Shown: positions 25,497 through 35,478, counted from the first letter of the stretch. The stretch is DNA of 64,000 nucleotides from Lachnospiraceae bacterium (GCA_017553505.1 JAFZLD010000022.1:124001-188000), one strand, 5' to 3'. A program made the numbers and translations. The notes: a model not told the origin generated them from the letters alone.

Positions 25497-27149
25497 TTGG
25501 GTGCAGATAATTTTAAAAAGAATATTCGTTATGCTATCGCCCCCGGATGCTTGATAGGACTGTTCATTACCGTGGGATATGTCGTGAAGCACGAGAAAGG
25601 ATTCGTGTTTTCTTGGGCTTGGCTTGGCATGAGTGTGCTTGCTTGCGCGTTTGCTGTGGCGGCGACGGTGATGCTTTTCGCGTTGTGGGATAGGTGCAAT
25701 GCTAAGGCGTCGGTGGTCACGGCTTCAGCCAAAGAATACCTGCCGAACAGGCTCTTTAAGAAGTCGTGGGTTTACTTCTTGGCAATGACGGGCGTGTTAC
25801 TTGTTCTTTGGGTGCCTGTGCTTCTGGCACTGTATCCGGGAGTCTATGCGTATGATGCGTCGTGGCAGCATGACATGTACTGCATGGGTGCGGTGAGTGA
25901 GCACCATCCGGTTATTCATACGTACATTGTGGGCTGGATTATCGACACCGTTTATAACAAGACGGGTATGTTTAATAAGGCGATTCTTGTCTATACGATT
26001 TGGCAGGAATTGGTTATGGCGGTTGGATGCGGGTTCATATTTTATGAGCTTCACAGAAGGAAGAGCCGCACTTGGATGCATGTGTTGGCACTTGTTTTCT
26101 TTTGCTTGTATCCTCCTTTTGTGATTTTTGTTTTTACCAGCACGAAGGATTCGCTGTTTGCTATTGCTGTGGCGGATTTAACATTCCTGCTGTTGGGCAT
26201 GTTTGAGGACGCGAAGGCGTTCTGGAATAAGAGAGTGAATCGAGTGCTGTTTGTTGTGTTTGCGCTTGAGGTTATAATTCTCAGGAACAATTCGGTTTAT
26301 GCGGTTATTCTTACTTTGCCTTTTATTATTGTATTTATGTTGAGGGCGAAGGAGACGCGTGTTAAGGCGCTTAGGACGTTCGTTATTACTGTTGTTTTAT
26401 TTCTGTTATACAAATACCCTTTTACCAATGCTGTGACGGTTGAGGGTGTTTCTAAGGCTGAAATGCTTTCGGTGCCTTGCCAGCAGATTATGCGCGTGTA
26501 TTATTATCACGGCGATGAATTGACGGTTGAGGATAAGGACTTAGTCGATGAGCTTTTCGACCGCAAGAAATGGTACAACTATTTTAATCCGTACATTGCC
26601 GACGCCAGCAAGGGAAGCCTTACGGAAGAAGCGGTTAATGAGCGTTTTGATGAATTCAAGGCATTGTGGCATAGATGGCTCAAGCAATACCCCGGCGAAT
26701 ACGTTGATTCATTTCTTGAGAACACATACGGCTTCTGGTATCCATGGCCTACATATGTGCTGATGAGCTTCGGCGATGAAGGCTACACGACTATTTCCGT
26801 AACCGGTCCCGGCGAGGCTAATACCAAGATTCCTGCACTTCACGACTTTTTCGCGCTTTTTGAAAACAGTGATATTGTCATGGGCAACGGCTGGATTTCA
26901 TGGCTGTTTGCACCGGCAACGTTTTTCTATATAGCGATGATTGTGGCATTTTATATGCTTAAGTCTAAGAGGAAGGCGCTTGGAATACCTTTTGTATATC
27001 TTGGACTTTTATGGCTTACATATCTGCTAGGCCCGGTTGCCATGGTGAGATATGCACTTTATTTGTACGCGCTTGTGCCGGTGTGGCCCGCGTACATTAT
27101 GAGCAAGAAAGTAAATTTGGAGAATTGTGATGAAAGAACAGGCAGCTAA
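25497..27149 (+). CDS. DUF6020-like polytopic membrane protein, possible GT-C glycosyltransferase
   Basis: A 550-residue protein with about ten to twelve membrane segments. After two N-terminal helices and a loop, it has a conserved-looking extracytoplasmic stretch (ALYPGVYAYDASWQHDM, then EHHPVIHTYIVGW) with acidic and histidine residues in the place where GT-C enzymes keep their catalytic aspartate. FTSTKDSLFAIAVA and LRNNSVYAVIL follow. This matches my recollection of DUF6020 proteins. It probably transfers a sugar from an Und-P-linked donor made by the GT2 enzyme just upstream. TTG start at 25497, behind GAGGGAAGAG. Confidence 0.65.
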   Translation: MGADNFKKNIRYAIAPGCLIGLFITVGYVVKHEKGFVFSWAWLGMSVLACAFAVAATVMLFALWDRCNAKASVVTASAKEYLPNRLFKKSWVYFLAMTGVLLVLWVPVLLALYPGVYAYDASWQHDMYCMGAVSEHHPVIHTYIVGWIIDTVYNKTGMFNKAILVYTIWQELVMAVGCGFIFYELHRRKSRTWMHVLALVFFCLYPPFVIFVFTSTKDSLFAIAVADLTFLLLGMFEDAKAFWNKRVNRVLFVVFALEVIILRNNSVYAVILTLPFIIVFMLRAKETRVKALRTFVITVVLFLLYKYPFTNAVTVEGVSKAEMLSVPCQQIMRVYYYHGDELTVEDKDLVDELFDRKKWYNYFNPYIADASKGSLTEEAVNERFDEFKALWHRWLKQYPGEYVDSFLENTYGFWYPWPTYVLMSFGDEGYTTISVTGPGEANTKIPALHDFFALFENSDIVMGNGWISWLFAPATFFYIAMIVAFYMLKSKRKALGIPFVYLGLLWLTYLLGPVAMVRYALYLYALVPVWPAYIMSKKVNLENCDERTGS

Positions 27150-28680
27150 CAGATACATCAAGTTAATAAGGATTTTGGCCGGCGCGCTGGTGCCTTTCGT
27201 AGTGTGCGGAATCTATTGCCTGATTAGAGGATTTTCTCCGGTAGATTTTTTTGTTCCCAACTCGATTAACAATGATAGCGTTTATTACTACAAAATGGTG
27301 GACGGAGTCCTGGCGGGTGGCATTCCGCGAGGATACATGGGCTACAACGAGAGCCACGCATTAATCGGAACTTTCGGCGCTTGGAGCCCTATCATCATCA
27401 CCCACTGGGTTCTTTGGGGATTCGTTTTTGGATGGGGTTACTCATCGGCAATATGGTGTAACCTAGTTTTGATATCCTTGGCTTTTGCACTGTTTGTGGC
27501 GCTGACAGATATGGATTTGTTACATCTTGCTTTGGTGACGGTTGCATTGGCGGCGTTTCCAAGCTTCTCGATACATGTGATGAGTTTGTTGCCAGAGACT
27601 GCGGTTCTGGTCGCTTTAATGATATACATGGGCTGTGCAATCAATTATTGCAAAGGCAACGAGAAAAAGATTCACATCGGAATTATGTATTTCCTGGGAT
27701 TTTGGCTCACATTAATTCGTCCTTTCATGGCTCTTCTGGCTTTACTCCCCACATATTTTGTGTTCAAAAGAAAGGGCAAGAAGGCGATATGGCTCTTCTT
27801 TGTTTTGCCGATAGTTGAGCTTGCATTGTATTTTGCTTTTGCGCATTTCCTGACAGCAGAATACTTCCTTCCGATGTTTTCATTTGAATTCGCCGAAAAG
27901 ATGTTGCATGGAAAAATTGTCGAGGGACTGTGGATTTTAATATATCAGGTCAGAGGAAATTTGAATTCGATTTGCGGATATGTTAAAGACGCGTTTTCTT
28001 TTGGCATGACCATGGGAACACAGTACTGCTTGTCCGCATTTACGGGGCTTATACTGCTGATTCTTGCTTTTTTCAAAACGGAAAAAGAAAAGCGTCCTAT
28101 TTACCTGACCATAGGAATTACCGCGTGGGCGGTGATAGGGTCTATTATCATGTTTACGAAGTGGGCCGATGACGGCGGAAGACATACGTGGGCTTTCGCG
28201 GTTTGCGGAATACTGTTGCTGCTGGGATTCAGGCATAACATATTTGGCAAAGTGACATGCGGAGTCACGGGATTGGCTTTGATTGTATTTATTATAGTCG
28301 GATCCATGGTGCCGACTGATTATGACGTGCCGGTCGTTAATGCGGAAAAAGCATCCAGTGTGGAATACTGGGGTGAGCTTGCACGAAGCGGCGCAATTGA
28401 GATGTCGGCCGGAGTAGGTTATGACAATACTATCATCTGGGCATTCATAGATTATTACGACGACAGGCAGATTGTAATGGATTTTAGCGGGCTGTATGCG
28501 GTGCCTGCGGAGTCGGGAATAAGCTGCTGCTTCCCCGATTATATAATTGCGAATTTTGATAATCTTAAGAGCAGATACATTATAGCCGATTCACGAGGCA
28601 AAGTTGCGGCGCTCTGTGACGAAAAAGGCTTAAAGGTTGTCGGCGAGCACGAAAATGTTATAATGTATCAGAGATACTAG
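27130..28680 (+). CDS. Polytopic membrane protein of unknown function, GT-C-like
   Basis: A 516-residue protein with about eleven membrane segments that overlaps the preceding gene by 20 nt. The first large loop has NSINNDSVYYYKMVDGVLAG and NESHALIGTFGAWSP, with an acidic pair (ND) after the first helix that would suit a GT-C catalytic site. The C-terminal 120 residues appear extracytoplasmic. GGAG at 27118-27121 points to the ATG at 27130 rather than the GTG at 27127. Neighbours suggest a glycosyltransferase using lipid-linked sugar, but this is inferred from architecture and place only. Confidence 0.6.
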   Translation: MKEQAANRYIKLIRILAGALVPFVVCGIYCLIRGFSPVDFFVPNSINNDSVYYYKMVDGVLAGGIPRGYMGYNESHALIGTFGAWSPIIITHWVLWGFVFGWGYSSAIWCNLVLISLAFALFVALTDMDLLHLALVTVALAAFPSFSIHVMSLLPETAVLVALMIYMGCAINYCKGNEKKIHIGIMYFLGFWLTLIRPFMALLALLPTYFVFKRKGKKAIWLFFVLPIVELALYFAFAHFLTAEYFLPMFSFEFAEKMLHGKIVEGLWILIYQVRGNLNSICGYVKDAFSFGMTMGTQYCLSAFTGLILLILAFFKTEKEKRPIYLTIGITAWAVIGSIIMFTKWADDGGRHTWAFAVCGILLLLGFRHNIFGKVTCGVTGLALIVFIIVGSMVPTDYDVPVVNAEKASSVEYWGELARSGAIEMSAGVGYDNTIIWAFIDYYDDRQIVMDFSGLYAVPAESGISCCFPDYIIANFDNLKSRYIIADSRGKVAALCDEKGLKVVGEHENVIMYQRY

Positions 28681-28708
28681 TTACTGAGAAGTTTCCAGGG
28701 GGTCTTAC

Positions 28709-29755
28709 ATGAGATACGAAGAAATGACTAAAGTAAAGAAAGCACTGTATACGACGATTGCGTGGGTATTGCTGGTCGTAACGCTCGGTGCTGTTTGGTA
28801 TACGAACTTTGTTACGCCTTTCGGAAAGGGCGCAGAGCTTGCGCTAAAGGTGTTTCAGAATGAACTCGTAGCGGACTGTGTTAATACGGTTATGTTACTT
28901 CTTACGGCGCTTTTGATTACAGGTATCAGCGAGACTATGACGAGGCTTAAGAGACACGCGAGTGAGCGTGTGATGTGTATGGCCCTTGTGATGGGCGCGT
29001 TACTGGCGCTTGACAGCAGCCTTAAGACTTCGTTCATTGAAGAAGCGGGCGTGTACAATTATCTGTATGCGATGGTCGCTGTGCTGATATTCATGTGGGC
29101 GTACTTGAGAGAGCTTCCTTACGATTGCTTCGGCAGTAAGGAGCCTTGGCTCTTTGTGACTATATGGATTATACCTGTGGGACTTCTTGCGGGTTTTGCG
29201 AACAGAAGTGTCGGATTGGTGCTTTTTATCTTCGCGATTGTGACGATTACATATGTGAATAAGGTTGAGCACAGAGTGTTCGCGTGGATGCCTATCGGCG
29301 CGATTTGTGTGTTCCTTGGATTTGTAGCGAGAATGTTGCTCCCTGCGTATCTGGACAGGAATATACTTAGTGCTTTGACTGTTTATGGTGAGACTTCGGA
29401 GCTTCCCAATTACGGAATCTGGGCGGTGAGAGAAGTATTTGTAAGCCTCGTTCCTGCACTTTTGGTAACTTTGTCCGTTGCGGCGTTGCTTAAGGGAGTT
29501 CATAATGTGGCATTGGGTCGCGAGATTGCATATGTACTTGCGACTGCGTGCGGTACTTGGATTCTTACAGTGCTGATTCCCGGTAATGGCGGAACTGCGA
29601 TATATCAAGTGGTTGTTCTTTTGCTGCTTGCGTGCGCGGCTATGTGCCTTAAGCTGTTTGAGAAGAGACCTGCGATGAAGGTTTATATCTACATCGGTTG
29701 CGGATTCTTGTGGTTAAGGGCTGCATGGTTGATTTGCGAGAGTTTGTTTTTGTAA
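28709..29755 (+). CDS. Small polytopic membrane protein of unknown function (possibly DUF6056-like)
   Basis: A 348-residue protein with about nine or ten membrane segments and short loops. Between the second and third segments lies TRLKRHASERVMC; a loop with SLKTSFIEEAGVYNYLYAM recalls the extracytoplasmic N-Y motif of DUF6056-like proteins, though I am not sure of the family. There is no sizeable soluble domain. GGGGG is placed well before the ATG at 28709. As last gene before the pseC promoter it probably belongs to the 24562 transcription unit. Confidence 0.5.
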   Translation: MRYEEMTKVKKALYTTIAWVLLVVTLGAVWYTNFVTPFGKGAELALKVFQNELVADCVNTVMLLLTALLITGISETMTRLKRHASERVMCMALVMGALLALDSSLKTSFIEEAGVYNYLYAMVAVLIFMWAYLRELPYDCFGSKEPWLFVTIWIIPVGLLAGFANRSVGLVLFIFAIVTITYVNKVEHRVFAWMPIGAICVFLGFVARMLLPAYLDRNILSALTVYGETSELPNYGIWAVREVFVSLVPALLVTLSVAALLKGVHNVALGREIAYVLATACGTWILTVLIPGNGGTAIYQVVVLLLLACAAMCLKLFEKRPAMKVYIYIGCGFLWLRAAWLICESLFL

Positions 29756-29775
29756 GAAAAAGATAAGAATTCTAT

Positions 29776-29806
29776 TTGAGTTTTTATAGAAAGCCCAAGT
29801 TATAAT
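29776..29806 (+). promoter_or_regulatory. Candidate promoter for pseC
   Basis: TTGAGT at 29776-29781 and a perfect TATAAT at 29801-29806, with a spacer of 19 bp, lie 35 nt before the pseC ATG. The spacer is longer than ideal, so this is a candidate. Confidence 0.45.
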
Positions 29807-29840
29807 CATGAAAAATGATTAAAGCGGGAGATGTGGATTT

Positions 29841-31034
29841 ATGGATAATTTGGCAATTTTTGGCGGCAAGCCCGTCAGAGAGAATAAGATAGCATACGGT
29901 AAGCAGCTTATTGAAGACGATGATATCGCAGCTGTAGTGGAGACTTTAAAGAGTCCCTATCTTACCTGCGGACCTAAGATTACCGAGCTTGAGGATAAGC
30001 TCTGTGAGATTACGGGTGCCAAGCATGCGGTAGCGGTTTCAAACGGTACGGCTGCACTTCATGTGGCTTGCATGGCTATAGGTATTCAGCCTGGCGATGA
30101 GGTAATTGTATCTTCTATTACTTTTGCTGCTAGCTCGAACTGCGTACTCTATTGTGGCGGTACACCTGTTTTTGCCGATATCAGACCCGATACTTACAAC
30201 ATCGATGTTGAAGATGTTAAGAGAAAGATTACTGATAAGACCAAGGCTATCGTTGCGGTTGATTTCACCGGTCAGGCGGTTGAGCTTGATGAGCTTAAGA
30301 AGATTTGCAAGGAGCACAATCTTTTCTTAATCGAAGATGCGGCTCATTCTATCGGTACTAAGTACAAGGGTCAGCCTGTGGGTTCGATTGCGGATATCAC
30401 GACGTTTTCTTTTCACCCTGTTAAGACGGTTACTGCGGGTGAAGGTGGCGCGTGCATGACTAACAGCGATGAGCTTTATGCTAAACTTGCTCTCGCGCGT
30501 ACACACGGTATTACCAAGCATCCTGATGAGATGGTCAGGGAAAGCGAAGGTCCGTGGTACTACGAGCAGGTGGATCTCGGATACAATTATCGTATTACGG
30601 ATTTTCAGGCTGCATTGTTAATCAGTCAGCTTAAGAAGCTTGAGAGATTTTCGAACCGCAGGAAAGAAATTCGCAGAATGTACGATGATGCGTTCTCGAA
30701 GATGCCTGAGCTCTTTGTTCAGAAGCAGATTCCCGAGTCGGATACTACGCAACACCTTTATATAATCAGACTTAATCCCGAGAAGCTTAAGTGCTCGAGA
30801 AGAGAATTCTTTGATGCTTTTGCTGCAGAAGGGTTTGGACCGCAGGTACATTACATTCCTGTTTACAGACATCCTTACTACGAGAAACTTGGATACAAGA
30901 AGGGTCTGTGCCCTGTGGCTGAGGCTACTTATGAGCAGATTATCAGCATTCCTTTTTATCCGGCATTGACGGATGAGGATGTTCAGAGCACGATAACTGC
31001 AGTTAAGAAGATTGTAGATTATTACAGAAAATAA
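29841..31034 (+). CDS. pseC: UDP-4-amino-4,6-dideoxy-AltNAc transaminase
   Basis: A 397-residue PLP aminotransferase that adds the 4-amino group to the product of PseB. It opens with LAIFGGKPVRENKIAYGKQ, has ITGAKHAVAVSNGTAALHVA near residue 55, LIEDAAHSIGTKYKG near 165, the PLP lysine in TFSFHPVKTVTAGEGGA and YNYRITDFQAALLISQLKKL near 248, all typical of PseC. The length agrees with the family. The later pseudaminic acid genes (pseH, G, I, F) are not recognised in the window, so the sugar may be used as 4-amino-AltNAc or the rest may lie elsewhere. Confidence 0.92.
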   Translation: MDNLAIFGGKPVRENKIAYGKQLIEDDDIAAVVETLKSPYLTCGPKITELEDKLCEITGAKHAVAVSNGTAALHVACMAIGIQPGDEVIVSSITFAASSNCVLYCGGTPVFADIRPDTYNIDVEDVKRKITDKTKAIVAVDFTGQAVELDELKKICKEHNLFLIEDAAHSIGTKYKGQPVGSIADITTFSFHPVKTVTAGEGGACMTNSDELYAKLALARTHGITKHPDEMVRESEGPWYYEQVDLGYNYRITDFQAALLISQLKKLERFSNRRKEIRRMYDDAFSKMPELFVQKQIPESDTTQHLYIIRLNPEKLKCSRREFFDAFAAEGFGPQVHYIPVYRHPYYEKLGYKKGLCPVAEATYEQIISIPFYPALTDEDVQSTITAVKKIVDYYRK

Positions 31035-31055
31035 AACGCCCGGAAGGAACGACGA

Positions 31056-32588
31056 ATGGAAGTTAAGCGTAAGAAACTGCTTAATATTTTCATATACACA
31101 ACGATTATTGCGCTTTTCGCGCATGGATATAGGTTCATGAATAATCTGTATACCAGCGATGCGTTGGTTGCAGTGTTTCAGGATGATATTTATCATCAGA
31201 GATCGTTAGGAAGGTTCATGCAACCGCTTATTATGGTGATGCGAGGAGTTATATGTTCGCCGTGGTTGATTGGTTGCCTATCGATTGTGTTACTTTCGTT
31301 GTCAGTGTTCTTTATTTCCGAAATGCTTGAGATAGAGAACGGACTCTTGCTTTTCTTTTTAAGCGGTGTACTTACTTGCAATATTGCTGTCACAACTGCC
31401 TGCGCGGCGTATATGCCGTGGGTTGATGTATATGCGCTTGCGTTATTGCTGGCTACGCTTGGCGTTTGGTTTTATTTCAAGGACAAGTGGTGGGGGTATC
31501 TTTCCGGAAGTATCCTGATGATTTGTTCCATGGGTCTTTATCAGGCATATATTGACGTTGCACTGGCGTTGATAACAATATTGTTGATCGGTAAACTTCT
31601 TAATGGCGAGGGAGTTAAGAGTTTCTTTGGCCGAATGGTGAAGATTGTCGGCGGCCTTATTGGTACGGCTGTAGGCTATTGGTGCGTATTTAAACTGATC
31701 TTGAAAATCCATCATGTAGCGGAGGCTACTACGTACAACGGATTATCTGAGGTCGGACAGTACGAAGGTGTGTCGATAATCGACTTGATAGCTGATACAT
31801 ATCAAAAAACATTTTCTTTCTGGCTTACTCAAAAGACATTTGTTTCTACAATTCTGTTGGATATAAGAATCAGTGATGCGTGGATGATTCTTTTAAGAAT
31901 GTGCTTTTTTGTGTGTGCGGGTATCGCGATAGCCTTTATTGTACTGCTCAACACAAAGAACAAGACACCTTTGTGGAGTCGTATACTTCAGGTGCCGGCA
32001 CTTATACTGTTCCCACTTATGTGTAATGCTGTGAATATCATCTCAAAGGGAATGGAGCATGATTTGATGGTGTATGCCGTGTTCTTTTTCTATGTGCTGG
32101 TGATTTACATGATAAGCAGAGTGCATGAAGAAAGCGGTTTTACAAATGTAAAACTTGCTGTTACGATGATTCCGATAGCGTTGATTGTATGGAGCAGTGT
32201 TGTGCATAGCAATCAAGCATATTTTAAAGTAGATATGCAGGACCGAGCTGCATTGTCATATGCGACCCGCGTGGTTGCATCCATAGAGAAGACCGAAGGA
32301 TATGAACCCGGAGTTACTCCTGTGGTGTTTATAGGATGGCCGGAGCAAAGTAGCAAATTTCCGGAAGTGTTGTATTTACGTGATGTTTACTGCTATGGCA
32401 CAGATACGAAGACTCCATTTACTTATGGCGGGTCCCTCCCGAGCTACCTTAGGGATTACCTTGCGGTTACTATGAACATCACCGAGGTGGATATACCGGA
32501 TCCTTTTCTCAAGGAGATGAACGAATATCCCGGGGACAATTCGATAGCGTATTATAACGATATTCTTGTAGTTAAATTTTCTGAATAG
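31056..32588 (+). CDS. GtrII-like membrane glucosyltransferase
   Basis: A 510-residue polytopic protein of the GtrII (GtrC-like) type, with about ten to eleven membrane segments. The first extracytoplasmic loop after helix 1 reads YTSDALVAVFQDDIYHQRSLGRFMQPLI, and MPWVDVYALALLLATLGV and CSMGLYQAYIDVALALI follow; the second GtrII-like protein at 37390 has the equivalent NHDGLSS, SGRWF and SMGTYQAYLPVAMLL. A C-terminal extracytoplasmic domain of about 110 residues ends the chain. These enzymes move a sugar from Und-P to a glycan outside the membrane, with GtrB as donor maker and GtrA as flippase; all three kinds occur in this region. Starts 21 nt after pseC. Confidence 0.8.
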   Translation: MEVKRKKLLNIFIYTTIIALFAHGYRFMNNLYTSDALVAVFQDDIYHQRSLGRFMQPLIMVMRGVICSPWLIGCLSIVLLSLSVFFISEMLEIENGLLLFFLSGVLTCNIAVTTACAAYMPWVDVYALALLLATLGVWFYFKDKWWGYLSGSILMICSMGLYQAYIDVALALITILLIGKLLNGEGVKSFFGRMVKIVGGLIGTAVGYWCVFKLILKIHHVAEATTYNGLSEVGQYEGVSIIDLIADTYQKTFSFWLTQKTFVSTILLDIRISDAWMILLRMCFFVCAGIAIAFIVLLNTKNKTPLWSRILQVPALILFPLMCNAVNIISKGMEHDLMVYAVFFFYVLVIYMISRVHEESGFTNVKLAVTMIPIALIVWSSVVHSNQAYFKVDMQDRAALSYATRVVASIEKTEGYEPGVTPVVFIGWPEQSSKFPEVLYLRDVYCYGTDTKTPFTYGGSLPSYLRDYLAVTMNITEVDIPDPFLKEMNEYPGDNSIAYYNDILVVKFSE

Positions 32589-32600
32589 AAGGGGATTAAA

Positions 32601-33020
32601 ATGAGCGTAATCAAATCGGCAGCAATGCTTGAGTTTCCGGGTTGCGGAGACGAGAGAGGCGAGTTAATTGTTGTGGAAGGAATGCAGGATGTTCCTTTCG
32701 AAATAAAGCGTGTATTCTACATGTACGGCAGCGACGATACTGTAGTGCGAGGCAAGCATGCCAATCTTCGCACAGAGTTCGTGCTTATAAATGTTGCGGG
32801 TACCAGCAAGGTTAAGGTGCTGGACGGCAGAGGAAATGAGACAATCTATCTTTTGAATCGTCCGAATACAGGCATTTATCTGCCTAAGATGACATGGAAA
32901 GAGATGTACGATTTTAGCGCAGATTCCGTTCTTTTGTGCCTTGCGAGCGAGCATTATGACGCATCGGAGTACATTCGCGATTATGATGAGTATTTGAAAC
33001 TTATCAATAAAGAAGTATAA
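32601..33020 (+). CDS. FdtA/QdtA-like sugar ketoisomerase homologue, second copy
   Basis: A 139-residue cupin very similar to the protein at 12056 (shared stretches include VEGM, PFEIKR, EFVLINV, GTSKVKV, TGIYLP and DSVLLCLAS), but written in the GC-richer codon style of this region. It too has RGKHAN where characterised FdtA has RGxHAH. It is followed after the methyltransferase and GtrA genes by an FdtB-like aminotransferase, the natural next enzyme in a 3-amino-3,6-dideoxyhexose pathway. The dTDP-glucose dehydratase that would supply it is not in the window. It begins 12 nt after the GtrII gene with AAGGGG as ribosome site. Confidence 0.8.
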   Translation: MSVIKSAAMLEFPGCGDERGELIVVEGMQDVPFEIKRVFYMYGSDDTVVRGKHANLRTEFVLINVAGTSKVKVLDGRGNETIYLLNRPNTGIYLPKMTWKEMYDFSADSVLLCLASEHYDASEYIRDYDEYLKLINKEV

Positions 33021-33120
33021 TAATAAAAATAAAATATCATATGGCGTTATGGGGACAGCGGAGACGCATACTCCTAAGGGGTGAGCGTTTTGGGCTGAAT
33101 AAGTATTTAAGGGGAATACG

Positions 33121-33867
33121 ATGGATTTTAACGAAACCGGACGCGGTATGGTGTACAGGCACCCGTGGGAATTAAGCAGGACACGGATGCTTATCAATGA
33201 GTGGAAACGCTACTTTGATGAACTCTACGGAAAAGGTGAAAAACTGCTTAGGTATATCAACATCGGCGCGGGCGATATGTTCTTTGACGACGCGTTGCTG
33301 AAAGAATATCGTAATACCGAATTGTATGCCGATGATTTGGGCTACAATACAAAGGGTCAAAATGTGTTGGTTACCGGAAACAGATATCTGACCAATGATA
33401 TCGACTCGGTTGATGAGGACATTCTTTTCGACTATTCCATTATGATGGATTCGCTCGAATATATGCCTGATGACAAAGCGTATATTACAAAGCTTATGTC
33501 GAGGGTTAAGCCGGGCGGATACATGTTTTTTACGTTGCCCGCGTATACGAAGCTTTTCTCGGACCACGACAGACATGTGGGCAATCTGAGAAGATATGAC
33601 AAGAAACAGTTTGAGAAGATGCTATCCGAAATCGACGGACTGGAAATAGTACTCTCAAGGCATTTCTATTTTTCGCTCTTCATGGTGAGACTGATTCAAG
33701 TTCTGACCAAAGCCAAAATCGATCCCGAGCAGAAGGTCACCACAGGCTGGAAGCACAAGGAAACAGGTCTTTTCACGGGCGTTGTTAAGAGCGTTTTGAA
33801 TTTAGATTATATAATCGGCAGACGTCTGCCCGGACTGTCACTTATGATAGTTTGCAAAAGAAAGTGA
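33121..33867 (+). CDS. Methyltransferase-like protein (class I SAM fold)
   Basis: A 248-residue protein. The SAM-binding motif I is INIGAGDMFFDDAL near residue 48, with an acidic residue in YADDLG for the ribose, SIMMDSLEYMPD near 108 as motif II-like text, then VKPGGYMFFTLPAYTKLFSDHD, which is characteristic of methyltransferase type 11 proteins that often sit beside GT2/GtrA genes. The residue pattern of motif I is slightly unusual (GAG rather than GCG). Substrate unknown. The gene before it ends 100 nt upstream; that gap shows no clear element. It lies 5 nt before the GtrA gene. Confidence 0.7.
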   Translation: MDFNETGRGMVYRHPWELSRTRMLINEWKRYFDELYGKGEKLLRYINIGAGDMFFDDALLKEYRNTELYADDLGYNTKGQNVLVTGNRYLTNDIDSVDEDILFDYSIMMDSLEYMPDDKAYITKLMSRVKPGGYMFFTLPAYTKLFSDHDRHVGNLRRYDKKQFEKMLSEIDGLEIVLSRHFYFSLFMVRLIQVLTKAKIDPEQKVTTGWKHKETGLFTGVVKSVLNLDYIIGRRLPGLSLMIVCKRK

Positions 33868-33872
33868 TTTTT

Positions 33873-34406
33873 ATGTTTTTTGATTTTCTTGAAAAGATTT
33901 TTCGCTTCTTCGTTTACAAAGTTTTCAGACTGAAGTTCAGCGAAGAACAGTATGCCAAGATATGGCAGTTTGTTATGTACGCAACGGTGGGTCTCTCGAA
34001 CACCGTTGTTTCGTATGTATTCTACATTTTCTTTTTAAAGGTTGTAGGACTGGAAAAGGTTCGCTTCGGACTTGAGACTTCAAACTTTCTCGGGTTCTCC
34101 ATAAGCGTTGTGAATGCGTGCTATTGGAGCAATAAGTATGTGTTTAAGGCCGAGGAAGGCGTCAAGCGCTCTTGGTGGAAGGTATTTATTAAGACGTATG
34201 TAGCGTACGCTTTGTTCGGACTTGTGATTCACACTGCACTTTTGAAACTTTTCGTGGAGAAGTGGGGCATTGCTAACTGGCTTGCACCCATTATTCTTTT
34301 ATTTATTATTACACCCTTAAATTTCATAGCCAATAAATTCTGGGCTTACAAAGACAAAAAGGAGGAACCTGTTTGCGATGGAGAAGATAGTACCCAACAG
34401 GCTTGA
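33873..34406 (+). CDS. GtrA-family lipid-linked sugar flippase
   Basis: A 177-residue membrane protein with four helices. The family text [22 protein letters not shown] (first two helices), [16 protein letters not shown] after helix 3 and [14 protein letters not shown] at the end identify GtrA. These proteins are thought to flip Und-P-sugars. The ATG at 33873 gives the usual short basic N-terminus; an upstream TTG at 33852 is inside the previous gene. The 3' end overlaps the aminotransferase gene by 29 nt. Confidence 0.85.
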   Translation: MFFDFLEKIFRFFVYKVFRLKFSEEQYAKIWQFVMYATVGLSNTVVSYVFYIFFLKVVGLEKVRFGLETSNFLGFSISVVNACYWSNKYVFKAEEGVKRSWWKVFIKTYVAYALFGLVIHTALLKLFVEKWGIANWLAPIILLFIITPLNFIANKFWAYKDKKEEPVCDGEDSTQQA

Positions 34407-35478
34407 CAGAGGCTTTTTTAAATATCAAAAAGAATTCGAGGATAAGGCGATAGAAGTGCTCCGCTCGGGATGGTATATTCTGGGCAAAGAGGTGGAGGCT
34501 TTCGAAGAGGAGTTCGCGGTATACGTGGGCACTAAGTACAGTGTCGGCGTGGGCAACGGTCTCGATGCGCTGTATCTTGCTTTCAGAGCGCTCGGAATCG
34601 GCGAGGGCGACGAGGTACTCGTGCAGGGCAATACTTATATAGCCAGCGTTATGGGCATCACTATGAACGGCGCAACCCCGATATTTATCGAGCCCGACGA
34701 ATATTTCAACATAGATGCATCCAAGCTCGAGGAGAAGATTACCGACAAGACCAAGGCTATTCTTGTGGTGCACTTGTACGGACAGGCTTCCAATATGGGC
34801 CCCGTAGTGGATATTTGTAAAAAGCACAATCTTAAGCTCGTGGAAGACTGCGCTCAGGGTCATGGTGCCAAGTTTAACGGCAAGTCCGTGGGAAGCTTCG
34901 GCGATATAGGATGTTTTTCTTTTTACCCTTCTAAGAATCTTGGAGCCTTCGGCGACGGCGGTGCGATTACCACAGACAGCAAGGAAATCGCTGACACCAT
35001 CAAAATGCTTCGCAATTACGGAAGTGAGAAGCGTTACCACAATAAGGTTGTAGGTGTTAATTCCAGACTTGATGAAATGCAGGCCGGACTCTTACGTGTA
35101 AGACTTAAGCACATGGCGGAGCTTGAGCAGGAGAAGCGCGAGATTTGCGAGCGTTATCTGGCTGAGATTCATAATGACTTAATTAAGCTTCCTGAGACTC
35201 GTGAAGGAGCTACCCACATCTGGCACCAGTTTGTAATCAGATGTGACAGTCGCGATAAACTCAAGGATTACCTCGAAGAAAAGGGCATTGGCACTATTAT
35301 TCACTACCCGATTCCTCCGCACCTTTCAGAGGCATACGCATATTTGGACATTCAAAAAGGCACACTCCCCATCACCGAGGAATACGCCGAGACTGTTCTT
35401 TCTATACCACTTTACAACGGTATGACGAGCGAAGAGCAGGGCAGAGTCATAGATGCTTTGAACAGCTATAGGGGCTGA
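34378..35478 (+). CDS. DegT/DnrJ/EryC1/StrS-family aminotransferase, FdtB-like
   Basis: A 366-residue PLP aminotransferase resembling FdtB/QdtB 3-aminotransferases: [20 protein letters not shown] near residue 60, [28 protein letters not shown] near 160, and the PLP lysine in [17 protein letters not shown]. With the FdtA-like gene at 32601 it would convert a 3-keto-6-deoxyhexose to the 3-amino sugar. GGAGG at 34361-34365 lies inside the end of gtrA, and the start at 34378 overlaps that gene. It is the last gene before a terminator-like hairpin. Confidence 0.87.
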   Translation: MEKIVPNRLDRGFFKYQKEFEDKAIEVLRSGWYILGKEVEAFEEEFAVYVGTKYSVGVGNGLDALYLAFRALGIGEGDEVLVQGNTYIASVMGITMNGATPIFIEPDEYFNIDASKLEEKITDKTKAILVVHLYGQASNMGPVVDICKKHNLKLVEDCAQGHGAKFNGKSVGSFGDIGCFSFYPSKNLGAFGDGGAITTDSKEIADTIKMLRNYGSEKRYHNKVVGVNSRLDEMQAGLLRVRLKHMAELEQEKREICERYLAEIHNDLIKLPETREGATHIWHQFVIRCDSRDKLKDYLEEKGIGTIIHYPIPPHLSEAYAYLDIQKGTLPITEEYAETVLSIPLYNGMTSEEQGRVIDALNSYRG

